This document shows positions 22,475 through 31,660 of a stretch of DNA of 64,000 bases, piece by piece. The notes under the pieces are model-generated. The model was not told the DNA's origin and ran no database searches. It was given only the letters and a program-made list of their open reading frames with translations. Position numbers and translations under genes: made by a program. The stretch is from Stutzerimonas stutzeri (GTDB taxonomy: Bacteria; Pseudomonadota; Gammaproteobacteria; Pseudomonadales; Pseudomonadaceae), in contig NZ_CP036186.1 of the NCBI RefSeq assembly GCF_015291885.1, positions 2,245,001 through 2,309,000 of the forward strand, in the 5' to 3' direction. The number at the start of each line of letters is the position of its first letter. Positions within the stretch are counted from its first letter, which is position 1.

Positions 22475-23422
22475 ATGACCGATTCTTCCGGCGCTTCGAA
22501 CCTGGCCTCGAATGCGTTCGAGCAGCAGGAGCTATTTCCTATCCGCGAGGTTTCCCGCCTTACTGGTGTCAACCCGGTGACTTTGCGCGCGTGGGAACGC
22601 CGCTACGGACTGATCCGGCCGACACGCACGGACAGTGGCCATCGGCTGTACTCGATGGCAGATGTGGAAGCGGTGCGCAGCATCCTTTCCTGGACCGAGC
22701 GTGGCGTGGCGGTAAGCAAGGTCGGCAGCATTCTGGCGCGCAGCGCGGCAACCCGCGAAGCTGAGGAGCCCGCAATAGTTGTCAGTGGGGAGTGGGGTGA
22801 GTGGCAAGCGCAGCTGCGCGAAGCCGTGAATAGTTTCGACGAGGTGCGCCTGGAGCAGCTTTATGGCCAGGTCTTCTCCACCTATCCGCTGGCCGTGGTT
22901 TTTCAGGATGTTCTGTTGCCGGTTTGGCAGGAGCTTCTGCTGCGTCAGGATGAGTTCGGCGGCACCAGCGAGTGGCTCTTTCTCGATGCCTTTCTCCGTG
23001 CCCGGGTGCTCCAGCGGTTGCAGCTGGCTCGCATGCCGGCTGGCGAGCGCGTACTGCTCGCCGCGATGCCAGGGCAGTGCCGCGAACTGGAGCTGCTGGT
23101 AGCAGGGCTGATGTTGAGCGGCGACAGCCTGGCCGTCAGCGTGCTGCCGATCGGGCAGCCGCTGGAGGAGCTCGCGCTGGTCTGCGACAAGATGAAACCG
23201 CAGGGCCTGGTCCTGTTCTCCAACGTTCCCCACGGCGAGGCGCAACTACGCCAGCTCAACAAGCTATCGCTAGGGCTTGATTGCCCGCTGGCGGTGGCCG
23301 GTGAGGCCGCCGAACTGGGTCGTGAAGCGCTGGCGGGTACGCCGATCGCCTGCCTGGGTAGTTCCGGCAAGCTGATGCAGCGCCGTTTGCGGCAATTTCT
23401 CGCCGGCCAGCTGGATACTTGA
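22475..23422 (+). CDS. MerR-family regulator 2 (class II LitR/PplR-like)
   Basis: A 315-residue paralogue of the MerR protein at 10560-11495. The winged helix reads LFPIREVSRLTGVNPVTLRAWERRYGLI then GHRLYSMADVEAVRSILSWTERGVAVSKV. The C-terminal domain (LLPVWQELLLRQDEFGGTSEWLFLDAFLRARVL, then a Rossmann-like half with GLVLFSN and CPLAVAG) has the LitR layout without the cobalamin His motif. Two such MerR proteins are known to act together in the P. putida light response. The start at 22475 is chosen over 22421 because the latter falls in the predicted promoter. Confidence 0.82.
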   Translation: MTDSSGASNLASNAFEQQELFPIREVSRLTGVNPVTLRAWERRYGLIRPTRTDSGHRLYSMADVEAVRSILSWTERGVAVSKVGSILARSAATREAEEPAIVVSGEWGEWQAQLREAVNSFDEVRLEQLYGQVFSTYPLAVVFQDVLLPVWQELLLRQDEFGGTSEWLFLDAFLRARVLQRLQLARMPAGERVLLAAMPGQCRELELLVAGLMLSGDSLAVSVLPIGQPLEELALVCDKMKPQGLVLFSNVPHGEAQLRQLNKLSLGLDCPLAVAGEAAELGREALAGTPIACLGSSGKLMQRRLRQFLAGQLDT

Positions 23423-23460
23423 GCGATGCGCGTGACTGTCGGGCTAGAGGAGAGTAATCC

Positions 23461-25992
23461 ATGACGCCAGACAGCGTTCCTTCTACCTTGCTACCGTTGC
23501 GCCACGTGCTTTCCAATGGTCTGCAGGTGGGCTTTATCCAGTTGCCGACTGGCAGCCAGGCGGCAGCGCTGGTGCGCGTGCATGCCGGTGCGCACGACGC
23601 GCCGAGTCAATATCCGGGGCTCGCACATTTTCTCGAGCATCTGCTGTTTCTAGGCAGCCATGCCTACGGGCCGTCGCAAAGTCTGATGCCGTTCGTGCAG
23701 GGCTGTGCCGGGCTACTGAATGCATCGACCCGCGAGCGCCACACCGATTTCTTCTTTCAGGTTTCGCCTGCGGCCTTTGACGAAGCGTTGAAGCGCCTGC
23801 TCGATATGCTTGCTCGGCCACTGCTCGATCCGGCTGCGCAGCTTCGCGAGCGCGAGGTATTGCAGGCCGAATTCCTGGCGCGTGGGCGGGATCGGGAAAC
23901 CCTGTGCGACGCCGCTATTGGTACGGCGCTGACCACCCCGCATCCGTTTTCTGCTTTTCACGCGGGCAATCGCGACACGCTGCCGGTAGAGCTGCTGGCG
24001 TTCCAGCAGGCGCTGCAGGGCTATCACAGACGCTTCTACCACGCCGAGCAGATGGAGCTGCTGGTTGCCGCTCCCTGCAGCCTTGAGCAACTGATTGAGG
24101 TGTTGAGTTGCGTCGAGTGCCAGCTGCCGGCTGCACCTTTGGTAGCAAGGCCGGTGCCGCCGTTGCGCGCTGATGACGGCGCCACGTTGCAGCTGAAGGT
24201 TGACGCTGCAAAGCCCTGCCTGGCCATGGCATTCGCGCTGGACGACCTGCCCGAAGGCGTCGCCGTGGCGCTGGATGTCCTGCGGTCATGCTTGGCCTCC
24301 CAGGCCAATGGCAGTTTCTTCGCGGCAATGCGCGAGGCGCACTGGTGCGATGCGCTGGGGCTGCGGACGCCCTACTGGCACGCGGGGCAGGGCGTGGTCG
24401 TACTCGAATTTCAGCTGACAGAGCAGGCCATGGCGGATCGCGGTCAGCTCGTTGCGGCAGCGCGTGGCTGGCTGCACTTCATGACATCGCAGGCGCCCTG
24501 GTCCGAGCTGTGGAGCGAATACGTGCATATTCGCCAGCGCGAGCTGCTGGGCAAGGAGCCATTGGCGCTGTTGCGCTATTGGATCGATCCGGGAGCCTGG
24601 TCGCCGTCTACCAACGCCGCAGATGTACAGCATGCGTTCAGGACGCTGGGCGCAGCGTTGCACGGCTGTGAGCCGATCATCCTTACCGTCGATGACAGCG
24701 ACGGTGACGGTCACGCGCGCGTCGCTACGAAAGGCGCGGGATTTGCGCTGCAGGTGGCTTCGCAACAGCTGCCGATTCCAGATCCCAGAGCGTGGCAATG
24801 GCAGCTCCCCGAACGCAATCCCTGGTTGAGTGAGCGAGTGCAGCCGCGGACGGCGCCGGTGCTGTCGCCATCGCTGTGTTGGCTCGAGCACGGCGACGGT
24901 GCGAGTGGGCAGGGTGCACTGTATGTCAGGTGGCGCCTGTCCAGTGGGCAGCCGGCGGCCGGCCTGTGGCACGTGCTGAACGCTGCATTGCGACCACATA
25001 CCCATGCCGCCGCACAGGCGGGGGTCGAGGTGCGTTTCGAAGACCACGGGCGCAGTTGGTGTCTGTCCCTGGTCGGCCATGCCGAGGCGGCACCGATCAT
25101 TCTTCGGGACTTGCTCAGGGTACTGAAGGCGCCACCAGCCAGTGCGTTCGATGAAGGTTCGCGCCTGCTCAGCAAAGCCGAAACCCCGTGTGCCGACGAG
25201 ATACTGATACGGCAGCTGCTACGCCGAATTCCTGCTCTGCTCGAGCCGATGACGTCCGTTGATGGCCTTCCTCTGCATCAGGCCGGACTCGATCAGCTCT
25301 GGCTCCGGTCACACTGGGATGCATTGGTGGTTGGATTCCCAGTTCATCTGAGTGGACCGTTGCAGGATGTTCTCGATGCTGTGCCCGGCATGCCGGACCT
25401 CATCAGCAGTGAGCAGGCCGCAGGCGTGCCGCGCTACCAGTGGTCTCGCTTTGGCGAGCCGGGTGAAGAAACTGCGCTGGTCCTGTTTTGCCCTCTGCCG
25501 GATCGTATGGCGGCCACGGAGGCGGCTTGGCGACAGCTTTCACGGCTCATGGAGGGAGAGTTCTTCCGCCGCCTGCGCAGCGAGCTGCAACTGGGCTACG
25601 CGGTGTTTTGCGGCTTTCGCCAGTTCGGCGAGCGGCCCGGTATCGTGTTCGCCGTGCAATCCCCCAGCGCTTCGGCCCCCGAAATTCTTGGCCATATCGA
25701 AGCCTTCCTTGAAGCCTTCGCTGGCAACCTGGCTGCGCAGGCCACCGCGGCGTCCCTCGACAGCGCGTCGCTGTCAGAACAGAGCGCGGACTTGCGGCGG
25801 CATGCCGAGCGTATCTGGCAAGCTCGCTTGGCTGGCGGCGACAACAGCCATCCCGCCGCTGTGAACGCCGCCTTGGCTGTCCTCCAGGTTCAGGATATGC
25901 GTGATCAGCTACATGCACTGCGCAGCGCCATCGGCGGTTGGTGTGTCGTGGCCAATGCAGACGCACCGGACGCGCGCTGGCAGCAGCGCTGA
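23461..25992 (+). CDS. pqqF: PqqF-like M16 zinc peptidase
   Basis: An 843-residue insulinase-family protease. The inverted zinc motif HFLEH (His56, Glu59, His60) is intact within YPGLAHFLEHLLFLGSHAYGPSQSLMPFVQGCAGLLNASTRERHTDFFF, which is the PqqF signature, and LREREVLQAEFLARGRDRE holds the third ligand region. The C-terminal half shows ESEFFRR-like LMEGEFFRRLRSELQLGYAVFCGFRQFGERPG. PqqF is thought to cut PqqA during pyrroloquinoline quinone synthesis. No pqqABCDE gene is adjacent, so it is an orphan here. It follows MerR gene 2 by 38 bases, so it could be co-transcribed. Confidence 0.85.
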   Translation: MTPDSVPSTLLPLRHVLSNGLQVGFIQLPTGSQAAALVRVHAGAHDAPSQYPGLAHFLEHLLFLGSHAYGPSQSLMPFVQGCAGLLNASTRERHTDFFFQVSPAAFDEALKRLLDMLARPLLDPAAQLREREVLQAEFLARGRDRETLCDAAIGTALTTPHPFSAFHAGNRDTLPVELLAFQQALQGYHRRFYHAEQMELLVAAPCSLEQLIEVLSCVECQLPAAPLVARPVPPLRADDGATLQLKVDAAKPCLAMAFALDDLPEGVAVALDVLRSCLASQANGSFFAAMREAHWCDALGLRTPYWHAGQGVVVLEFQLTEQAMADRGQLVAAARGWLHFMTSQAPWSELWSEYVHIRQRELLGKEPLALLRYWIDPGAWSPSTNAADVQHAFRTLGAALHGCEPIILTVDDSDGDGHARVATKGAGFALQVASQQLPIPDPRAWQWQLPERNPWLSERVQPRTAPVLSPSLCWLEHGDGASGQGALYVRWRLSSGQPAAGLWHVLNAALRPHTHAAAQAGVEVRFEDHGRSWCLSLVGHAEAAPIILRDLLRVLKAPPASAFDEGSRLLSKAETPCADEILIRQLLRRIPALLEPMTSVDGLPLHQAGLDQLWLRSHWDALVVGFPVHLSGPLQDVLDAVPGMPDLISSEQAAGVPRYQWSRFGEPGEETALVLFCPLPDRMAATEAAWRQLSRLMEGEFFRRLRSELQLGYAVFCGFRQFGERPGIVFAVQSPSASAPEILGHIEAFLEAFAGNLAAQATAASLDSASLSEQSADLRRHAERIWQARLAGGDNSHPAAVNAALAVLQVQDMRDQLHALRSAIGGWCVVANADAPDARWQQR

Positions 25993-26286
25993 CCGAACCC
26001 GCCCCCGTCGTCAGACGGTAGCCCTGTACTGCCGGGCGTTCCGCCATCCACTACGAGCAATAGAAGGATCGGGCTTTTGTCTGCGCCGGATTAGGCGCGC
26101 GCTGCTTTGGATGTAGTACCTAAGCCCACATCTATGACGTCAGCGGATGACATGCTTTGCGCGCAGATCGACCCCCGCGGCGAAAGTACTAGCCTTTCGC
26201 CGCCATCGAAGCGTATGTGCGCCCTGATGGCCTTTCGATAATCGCTCCCGTCACGACTGCTTGTCGTCATTACCGCGGAGAGCGCC

Positions 26287-27474
26287 ATGCACAAGAACAA
26301 GAAAGCCGTATCAACCCTGCTACCACTGGCCCTTGCCAGTGCCGTCGCCATGACCGTAAGCCAATCGGCACTTGCCGAAATCATGCTTTACGATGAAGGG
26401 GACACCACCTTCGCCGTAGATGGTTACTTCAACACCTTCTACGTCCACAGCGACATCGATCGGGATGGTGAGCAGTTCGACCGCAAGCAGTCGCGGGTGA
26501 AGATGGGCTTTCTGCCCAACTGGATCGGCTTCAACTTCGGCAAGCAGGTCGGCGACCTCAAACTCGGTGGCCGCTCATCCTTCTGGGTAACGATCAACGA
26601 CAGCGATACCAACGGCACCGAAACCGGCATCGACGTGCGTCAGTTCTACGCGACCGCAGCGAGTGAGCAGTGGGGCGAAGTGCTTTTCGGTAAGGATTTC
26701 GGCCTGTTCGGTCGCTCCAACATCCTGCTCGACGAAATGCTCAGCGGTTACGGTCAGGTCAGCGATACCCTGGGCCTGGTCGATGGCGGCGGCGTCTCCT
26801 TCGGCAATATTGGTACCGGCTATCCATACCCGTTCCCGACTTCGCAGATCACCTATCGCTCGCCGAAGATGAATGGTCTGCGCATCGCCGCAGGCATCAT
26901 GGACCCGGTGGATACCACCGAGGACACCTCGTCCACTCTGGACAAGGCGTACCAGGAAGCGCCGCGTTTCGAAACCGAGATCACCTACGAGTTCGAGATG
27001 GGCGGCACGCAGTTCTACACCTGGATCAACGGCATGCAGCAGAGCTCGGACAACACCGACAGCAGCATCGACAAAGTCGATTCCAAGGGCCTGGGTTACG
27101 GCGTGCAGGCCAAAATGGGCAGCCTGTCGCTGACCGCCTCGGGCTTCCAGGCCGAGGGCATCAACCCGTTCTTCACCAACAACGCCGGCGAAGCACTGCT
27201 GCGTGAGGTGGACAGCGACGGCTACCTGCTGCAGGGTTCCTACCGCTTCGGCAAGAACCGCGTAGCCCTGTCCTACGGCAAAACGAAGGATGACGGCAAC
27301 GGTCTGGGCAGTGCGGCTGACTACGAGACCCGCGGCATCGCTCTGTTTCACAGCATCAACGACAACCTGACGCTGGTTGCCGAGCTGAACCAGTTCGAGA
27401 TCGAAGGCAAGGATAGCCCGGCGCTGGATGAAGAAACCCGCACCTTCGCAGTGGGTGCGGCGCTCAGCTTCTAA
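26287..27474 (+). CDS. Outer-membrane porin
   Basis: A 395-residue predicted 16-strand porin. The signal peptide is MHKNKKAVSTLLPLALASAVAM...SALA, with cleavage near residue 30. The mature part alternates short amphipathic strands and ends in the outer-membrane C-terminal Phe (VGAALSF). Segments VDGYFNTFYVHSDIDRDG, WGEVLFGKDFGLFGRSNILLDEMLSGYG and FHSINDNLTLVAELNQFE are porin-like. GGAG lies six bases before the ATG. A 294-base gap upstream has no gene I can support. The substrate is unknown; related porins often accompany quinoprotein alcohol oxidation genes. Confidence 0.83.
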   Translation: MHKNKKAVSTLLPLALASAVAMTVSQSALAEIMLYDEGDTTFAVDGYFNTFYVHSDIDRDGEQFDRKQSRVKMGFLPNWIGFNFGKQVGDLKLGGRSSFWVTINDSDTNGTETGIDVRQFYATAASEQWGEVLFGKDFGLFGRSNILLDEMLSGYGQVSDTLGLVDGGGVSFGNIGTGYPYPFPTSQITYRSPKMNGLRIAAGIMDPVDTTEDTSSTLDKAYQEAPRFETEITYEFEMGGTQFYTWINGMQQSSDNTDSSIDKVDSKGLGYGVQAKMGSLSLTASGFQAEGINPFFTNNAGEALLREVDSDGYLLQGSYRFGKNRVALSYGKTKDDGNGLGSAADYETRGIALFHSINDNLTLVAELNQFEIEGKDSPALDEETRTFAVGAALSF

Positions 27475-27802
27475 GCAACAGCGACGGAAGGGCGCGGATG
27501 GCAGTCGAACCGTAGGTCGTGCCATCCGTTGCGATGCAGTGGTGCGTACGTTGATCGTCCCCACGCCCTGAGTGCAACGACAACCGCTGCACCTGAAAGG
27601 CTGGTACCCGTGAGGGGCCAGCCTTTTCGCCATCTGCTCAATTCGACATCACCGCTCTCGGCAGCGGAACTGTTGGCAACCTGCGTTGTTTCGTCGCGAT
27701 GCTACCTAGGCAGGCCTTTACCGGTACTCAAGTAGCATTTTCGTCCCATATGCCCTGCCCAAGAATGGGGACATCCGATTCAGGTGGTGCGGGGTATCGT
27801 GC
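27475..27802. other. Intergenic region between porin and nosP
   Basis: 328 bases without a supported gene. It holds the porin terminator (27596-27628) and, after it, the presumed nosP promoter region. A weak sigma-70 or other promoter was not resolved. Confidence 0.6.
27596..27628 (+). terminator. Intrinsic terminator after the porin gene
   Basis: AAAGGCTGG (27596-27604) pairs with CCAGCCTTT (27618-27626), followed by TTCGC. It stands about 120 bases after the porin stop and could end that transcript. Confidence 0.7.
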
Positions 27803-28966
27803 GTGACCGATGAACAAGGCGAAGTGATCCGCACGGCGATGTCCGAGGCGCGGCTACCCGAAACGGTGGCGCAGGACCTGGCGCGCCAACTGATGCACCC
27901 GCATCTGGGCTTCGTGCTGTTCTTCTGTTCAGCGGAATATGACTTGCCGGCACTGGGCGATGCGCTGCGCCAATACTTCGGTGGCGTGCGTCTGGTCGGT
28001 TGCACTTCGGCGGGCGAGATCACCTCCCAAGGCTATGGGCGTAGCTGCGTGACGGCAGTCGGCTTCGACCATCGAAGCTTCTCCATCGCCTGCGAGCTGA
28101 TCGACGAGATGGATCGCTTCAGCCTGATCGAGGCACAGCAGTTGGTCGAACGCCTGGGTAGCGACTGCCGCAGCAACTCGCTGGCACCGATCAAGGACCA
28201 CAGCTTTGCGCTGACGCTGCTCGACGGGCTATCCAGTCGTGAGGAGATCGTGCTGTCCGCGCTCAGCGCCGCGTTCGGCAGCATTCCGCACTTCGGTGGT
28301 TCGGCCGGCGACGACAATCACCTCAGCGATACCTACGTCTACTACGACGGCCGGTTCTACAGTGGTGCGGCGATCGTGGTGCTGATCAATACCTGGCTGG
28401 ATTTCGAGGTGTTCACCACCCATCACATCCTGCCACTCGAAGACAAACTGGTGGTGACCCGCGCCGACAGCAACAGCCGACGGGTTTACGAACTGAACGC
28501 CGAGCCGGCCGCCGAGGAATACGCACGGCTGATCGGTGTGCCAGTAAGCGATCTCGATCACCGCCTGTTCGCGGCCCACCCGCTGGCGGTGCGGATCAAC
28601 GAGCACTACTACGTGCGTTCGATCCAGAAGGTCAATGAGGACATGAGCCTGACCTTCTATTGCGCTGTGGAGAACGGCATCGTGCTCACCGCCATGGAAC
28701 CCGGCCCGCTGATGCCGAATCTGGAAGCCCTGTTCGAGCGGCTGGAACAGCGCCTCGGCCCGCCGCTGCTCACGATTGGTTGCGACTGCTTTCTGCGCCG
28801 GCTGGAAATCGAGGGCAACGACACCAGCGAACAGACTTCGGCTTTTCTCCGACGCCAGCAGGTGATCGGCTTCAACACCTACGGAGAGCAGTTCAATGGC
28901 ATGCACATCAACCAGACCTTCACCGGTGTCGCCATTGGCAGACCGGGAGGCCGGGCAGGTCGCTGA
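27803..28966 (+). CDS. nosP: NosP-type FIST-domain nitric oxide sensor
   Basis: A 387-residue FIST protein. FIST_N includes LGFVLFFCSAEYDLPALGDALRQYF, VRLVGCTSAGEI and GGSAGDDNHLSDTYVYYDG; FIST_C includes FAAHPLAVRINEHYYVRSIQKVNEDMSLTFYCAVENGIVL and QVIGFNTYGEQFNGMHINQTFTGVAIG. In P. aeruginosa NosP is a heme protein that binds NO and controls the kinase NahK encoded next door; the same gene pair is seen here. The start is GTG at 27803 with GGGG eight bases upstream, although alternatives exist. Its end overlaps the kinase gene by 71 bases. Confidence 0.87.
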   Translation: MTDEQGEVIRTAMSEARLPETVAQDLARQLMHPHLGFVLFFCSAEYDLPALGDALRQYFGGVRLVGCTSAGEITSQGYGRSCVTAVGFDHRSFSIACELIDEMDRFSLIEAQQLVERLGSDCRSNSLAPIKDHSFALTLLDGLSSREEIVLSALSAAFGSIPHFGGSAGDDNHLSDTYVYYDGRFYSGAAIVVLINTWLDFEVFTTHHILPLEDKLVVTRADSNSRRVYELNAEPAAEEYARLIGVPVSDLDHRLFAAHPLAVRINEHYYVRSIQKVNEDMSLTFYCAVENGIVLTAMEPGPLMPNLEALFERLEQRLGPPLLTIGCDCFLRRLEIEGNDTSEQTSAFLRRQQVIGFNTYGEQFNGMHINQTFTGVAIGRPGGRAGR

Positions 28967-31535
28967 GCTGCTGGCGCGTCAGGCCGAACTCGAGCGGGAA
29001 AACCTCAAGCTCAAGCGCATCAACGCTGCGCTGATCGAGCGCGTCGAGTCCAGTGGCGCGGGGCGGGATGCCTCCTATGCGGCGTTTCAGCATTCGGTGG
29101 AGCTGGCCGAGCAGGTCCGCGAGCGCACCGATGCTCTGAATCAGGCGATGGCCGAACTCAAGGGCAGCAACCAGCTGCTTAGCGATGCGCGGCTGCGCGC
29201 GGAAACCGCGCATCAGCACCTGGTCGACGCCATCGAAAGCATTTCCGATGCCTTCGTGCTGTTCGACCGCGACCAGCGCATCGTCCTGTTCAACCGTCGT
29301 TTCAAGTCGCTATGGACACGCACGCGCGCGCGCATCAACGCCGGCACCCGGCTGGCGGAGGTGCGCCGGCTGGCGGAAAGCACCGGGCTGATCGTCGAGG
29401 AACACCGCGGCAAGGGCGACGAGCCAACAGTGTATCGCCTGAACAACGGGCGCTGGGTGCAGGTCAGTGAGCGCCCGACCCGCGAAGGCGGGCTGGTGAT
29501 TCTCTACACCGACATCACCGAGGTGAAAGTCAGCGAAACCATGCGCCGCGAGCAGGCCCTGGCGCAGAAGTCGCGGCTGTTGCAGCGCGCCGTGGACAAC
29601 CTGTCCCAAGGCGTGGCAATGGTCAGCGCCGAAGGCGCGCTGGAACTGTGGAATCGGCGTTTTCTCGAACTCTGTGGTTTGGCGCCGATCGAGGCGCACC
29701 GGCCATTTGAGGAGGTCATGGCCGACAGCGAGCTGACCCTGCTCACACCTAACAGCCGTGACGCCCGCGGCCGGCCGATTCGCGAACTGGAGCAGCGGCT
29801 GTTCGATGGGCGCGTGCTGGAAATCCGCACCCATGCGCTGCCAACCGGTGGCTTCGTCAATACCTTCACCGACATCACCGAGCGCTACCGCCATGCCGAG
29901 GCGCTGCGCGAGAGCGAGCGCTGGATCCGCCTGATCACCGACCATGTGCCGGCGTTGATCGCCTATGTCTCGGCCGATCTCACATACGAGTTCACCAACA
30001 AGGTCTACGAGGAATGGTATCGCTGGCCCAGCGACGGCATGCTCGGCCAGTCGCTGCGCGAGGTCCACAGCGGCGAGCACTGGCGGCAGCTGGAGCCGTA
30101 CATCGACCGGGCACTCTCCGGCGAAAGCGTCAGCTTCGAGATGGCCGAGCGCAACCATGCCGGCCAGCAGCGCTACATGCTGCGCTCCTATGTGCCGAAC
30201 CGGCAGGCCAATGGCGAAGTGGCTGGCATCTTCGTGCTGATTCAGGACATCACCGATCGCCGGCGCACCGCCGAGGCGCTGCATCAGGCCTATCAGAATC
30301 TCGAACAGCGGGTGCGTGAGCGCACCGCCGAGCTGACCAGCCTCAACGACCAGCTGCTGCGCGAGATTGACGAGCGCAGCCATGTAGAGGCGCGGCTGCG
30401 TGAAGCCAAGCGTGAGGCGGAAGTAGCCAATCTGTCGAAGACCAAATTCCTTGCTGCGGTCAGTCATGACCTGCTGCAGCCGCTCAACGCCGCGCGGCTG
30501 TTCACCAGCGCCTTGCTCGAGCAACCGGGAGCGCCCAACGGCGGGCTGATCCGCAACATCAGCAATTCGCTGGAAGATGTGGAAAACCTGCTCGGCACGC
30601 TGGTCGACATTTCCAAGCTGGATGCCGGTGTGATCAAGCCGGATATTGCTCCGTTCGCTGTCAGTGAGCTGCTGGAAAACCTCGCCATGGAGTTTCGCCA
30701 GATCGCCGGGGCCGAGCAGCTGCAGCTGGACTTCATTCCCTGTTCGGCGCTGGTGCGCAGCGATATCCAGCTGCTTGCACGCATCCTGCGCAACCTGCTG
30801 ACCAACGCTATTCGCTATACGCCGCAGGGGCGCGTGCTGCTGGGCTGTCGCCGCCATCGGCAAAGCCTGTCCATCGAGGTGTGGGACACCGGCGTCGGCA
30901 TCGCCTCGGACAAGCTCGAGGAGATATTCCATGAGTTCAAACGTGGGGAGGGCGTGCGTCCCAACCAGGACCGCGGCCTCGGCCTAGGCCTGGCCATCGT
31001 CGAGAAGATCGCGCGCATCCTCGGGCATCGCATTCGCGTCACGTCCCAGCCGGGGCGCGGCTCCTGCTTCACCATCGACGTACCGCTGGCCAAGCGCGCA
31101 CCCAAGGCGCGGCCTGAGCCAAGCACCACGGAGCTGGTGCTACAGCGACTGCAGGGCGCTCGGGTGTGGGTTCTGGATAACGACACGGCGATCTGTGCCG
31201 GCATGCGCACGCTGCTGGAAGGCTGGGGCTGCAAGGTGATCACCGCACTGTCCGAGGAAGACCTGGCGCGACAGGTCGACAACTTCCATGCCGAAGCCGA
31301 CCTGATGATCGCCGACTACCACTTGGACAATGGCCACACCGGCATCGACGTGGTCGCTACCGTCAATGCGCGCCGCGCCAGCCCGTTGCCGGCGCTGATG
31401 ATCACGGCCAATTACAGCAACGAGCTCAAGCAGCAGGTTCGCGAGCTGGGCCATATGCTGATGCACAAGCCGGTGCGGCCGATGAAGCTGAAGACCGCCA
31501 TGTGCCATATGCTCGAGCATGGTACAGCTGGATAA
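28896..31535 (+). CDS. nahK: NahK-type hybrid sensor histidine kinase
   Basis: An 879-residue cytosolic hybrid kinase with no membrane span. After a coiled coil come PAS modules (roughly 100-220, 225-345 and 345-470), a second coiled coil, HisKA with FLAAVSHDLLQPLNAARLF (phospho-His near 524), HATPase motifs (RNLLTNAIRYTPQG, DTGVGIASDKL, GLGLGLAIVEKI) and a receiver domain with IADYHLD (Asp near 806). This is the layout of NahK/ErcS'. GGAGAG seven bases before 28896 supports the start inside nosP. NosP-NO is known to inhibit NahK, which feeds HptB/Gac-Rsm and biofilm control; NahK (ErcS') also belongs to the ethanol-oxidation network. Confidence 0.87.
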   Translation: MACTSTRPSPVSPLADREAGQVAELLARQAELERENLKLKRINAALIERVESSGAGRDASYAAFQHSVELAEQVRERTDALNQAMAELKGSNQLLSDARLRAETAHQHLVDAIESISDAFVLFDRDQRIVLFNRRFKSLWTRTRARINAGTRLAEVRRLAESTGLIVEEHRGKGDEPTVYRLNNGRWVQVSERPTREGGLVILYTDITEVKVSETMRREQALAQKSRLLQRAVDNLSQGVAMVSAEGALELWNRRFLELCGLAPIEAHRPFEEVMADSELTLLTPNSRDARGRPIRELEQRLFDGRVLEIRTHALPTGGFVNTFTDITERYRHAEALRESERWIRLITDHVPALIAYVSADLTYEFTNKVYEEWYRWPSDGMLGQSLREVHSGEHWRQLEPYIDRALSGESVSFEMAERNHAGQQRYMLRSYVPNRQANGEVAGIFVLIQDITDRRRTAEALHQAYQNLEQRVRERTAELTSLNDQLLREIDERSHVEARLREAKREAEVANLSKTKFLAAVSHDLLQPLNAARLFTSALLEQPGAPNGGLIRNISNSLEDVENLLGTLVDISKLDAGVIKPDIAPFAVSELLENLAMEFRQIAGAEQLQLDFIPCSALVRSDIQLLARILRNLLTNAIRYTPQGRVLLGCRRHRQSLSIEVWDTGVGIASDKLEEIFHEFKRGEGVRPNQDRGLGLGLAIVEKIARILGHRIRVTSQPGRGSCFTIDVPLAKRAPKARPEPSTTELVLQRLQGARVWVLDNDTAICAGMRTLLEGWGCKVITALSEEDLARQVDNFHAEADLMIADYHLDNGHTGIDVVATVNARRASPLPALMITANYSNELKQQVRELGHMLMHKPVRPMKLKTAMCHMLEHGTAG

Positions 31536-31660
31536 CTGAGGTGCCGGGCCCGGCAGCCTTCGGATGGCGGCATCACCGCGGACCGCCTCCTGCAGCGTCT
31601 GGTGTTTACCGTCTGCTTTGGCGGGAGCACGACCTCGGGGGCCATTTTTTAGGTTTCAGG

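Noticed and set aside
24624..24629. Further TGTACA site (also 42362-42367 and 6664-6669)
   Set aside because: They lie alone inside coding sequence without a partner half-site or promoter; expected by chance.
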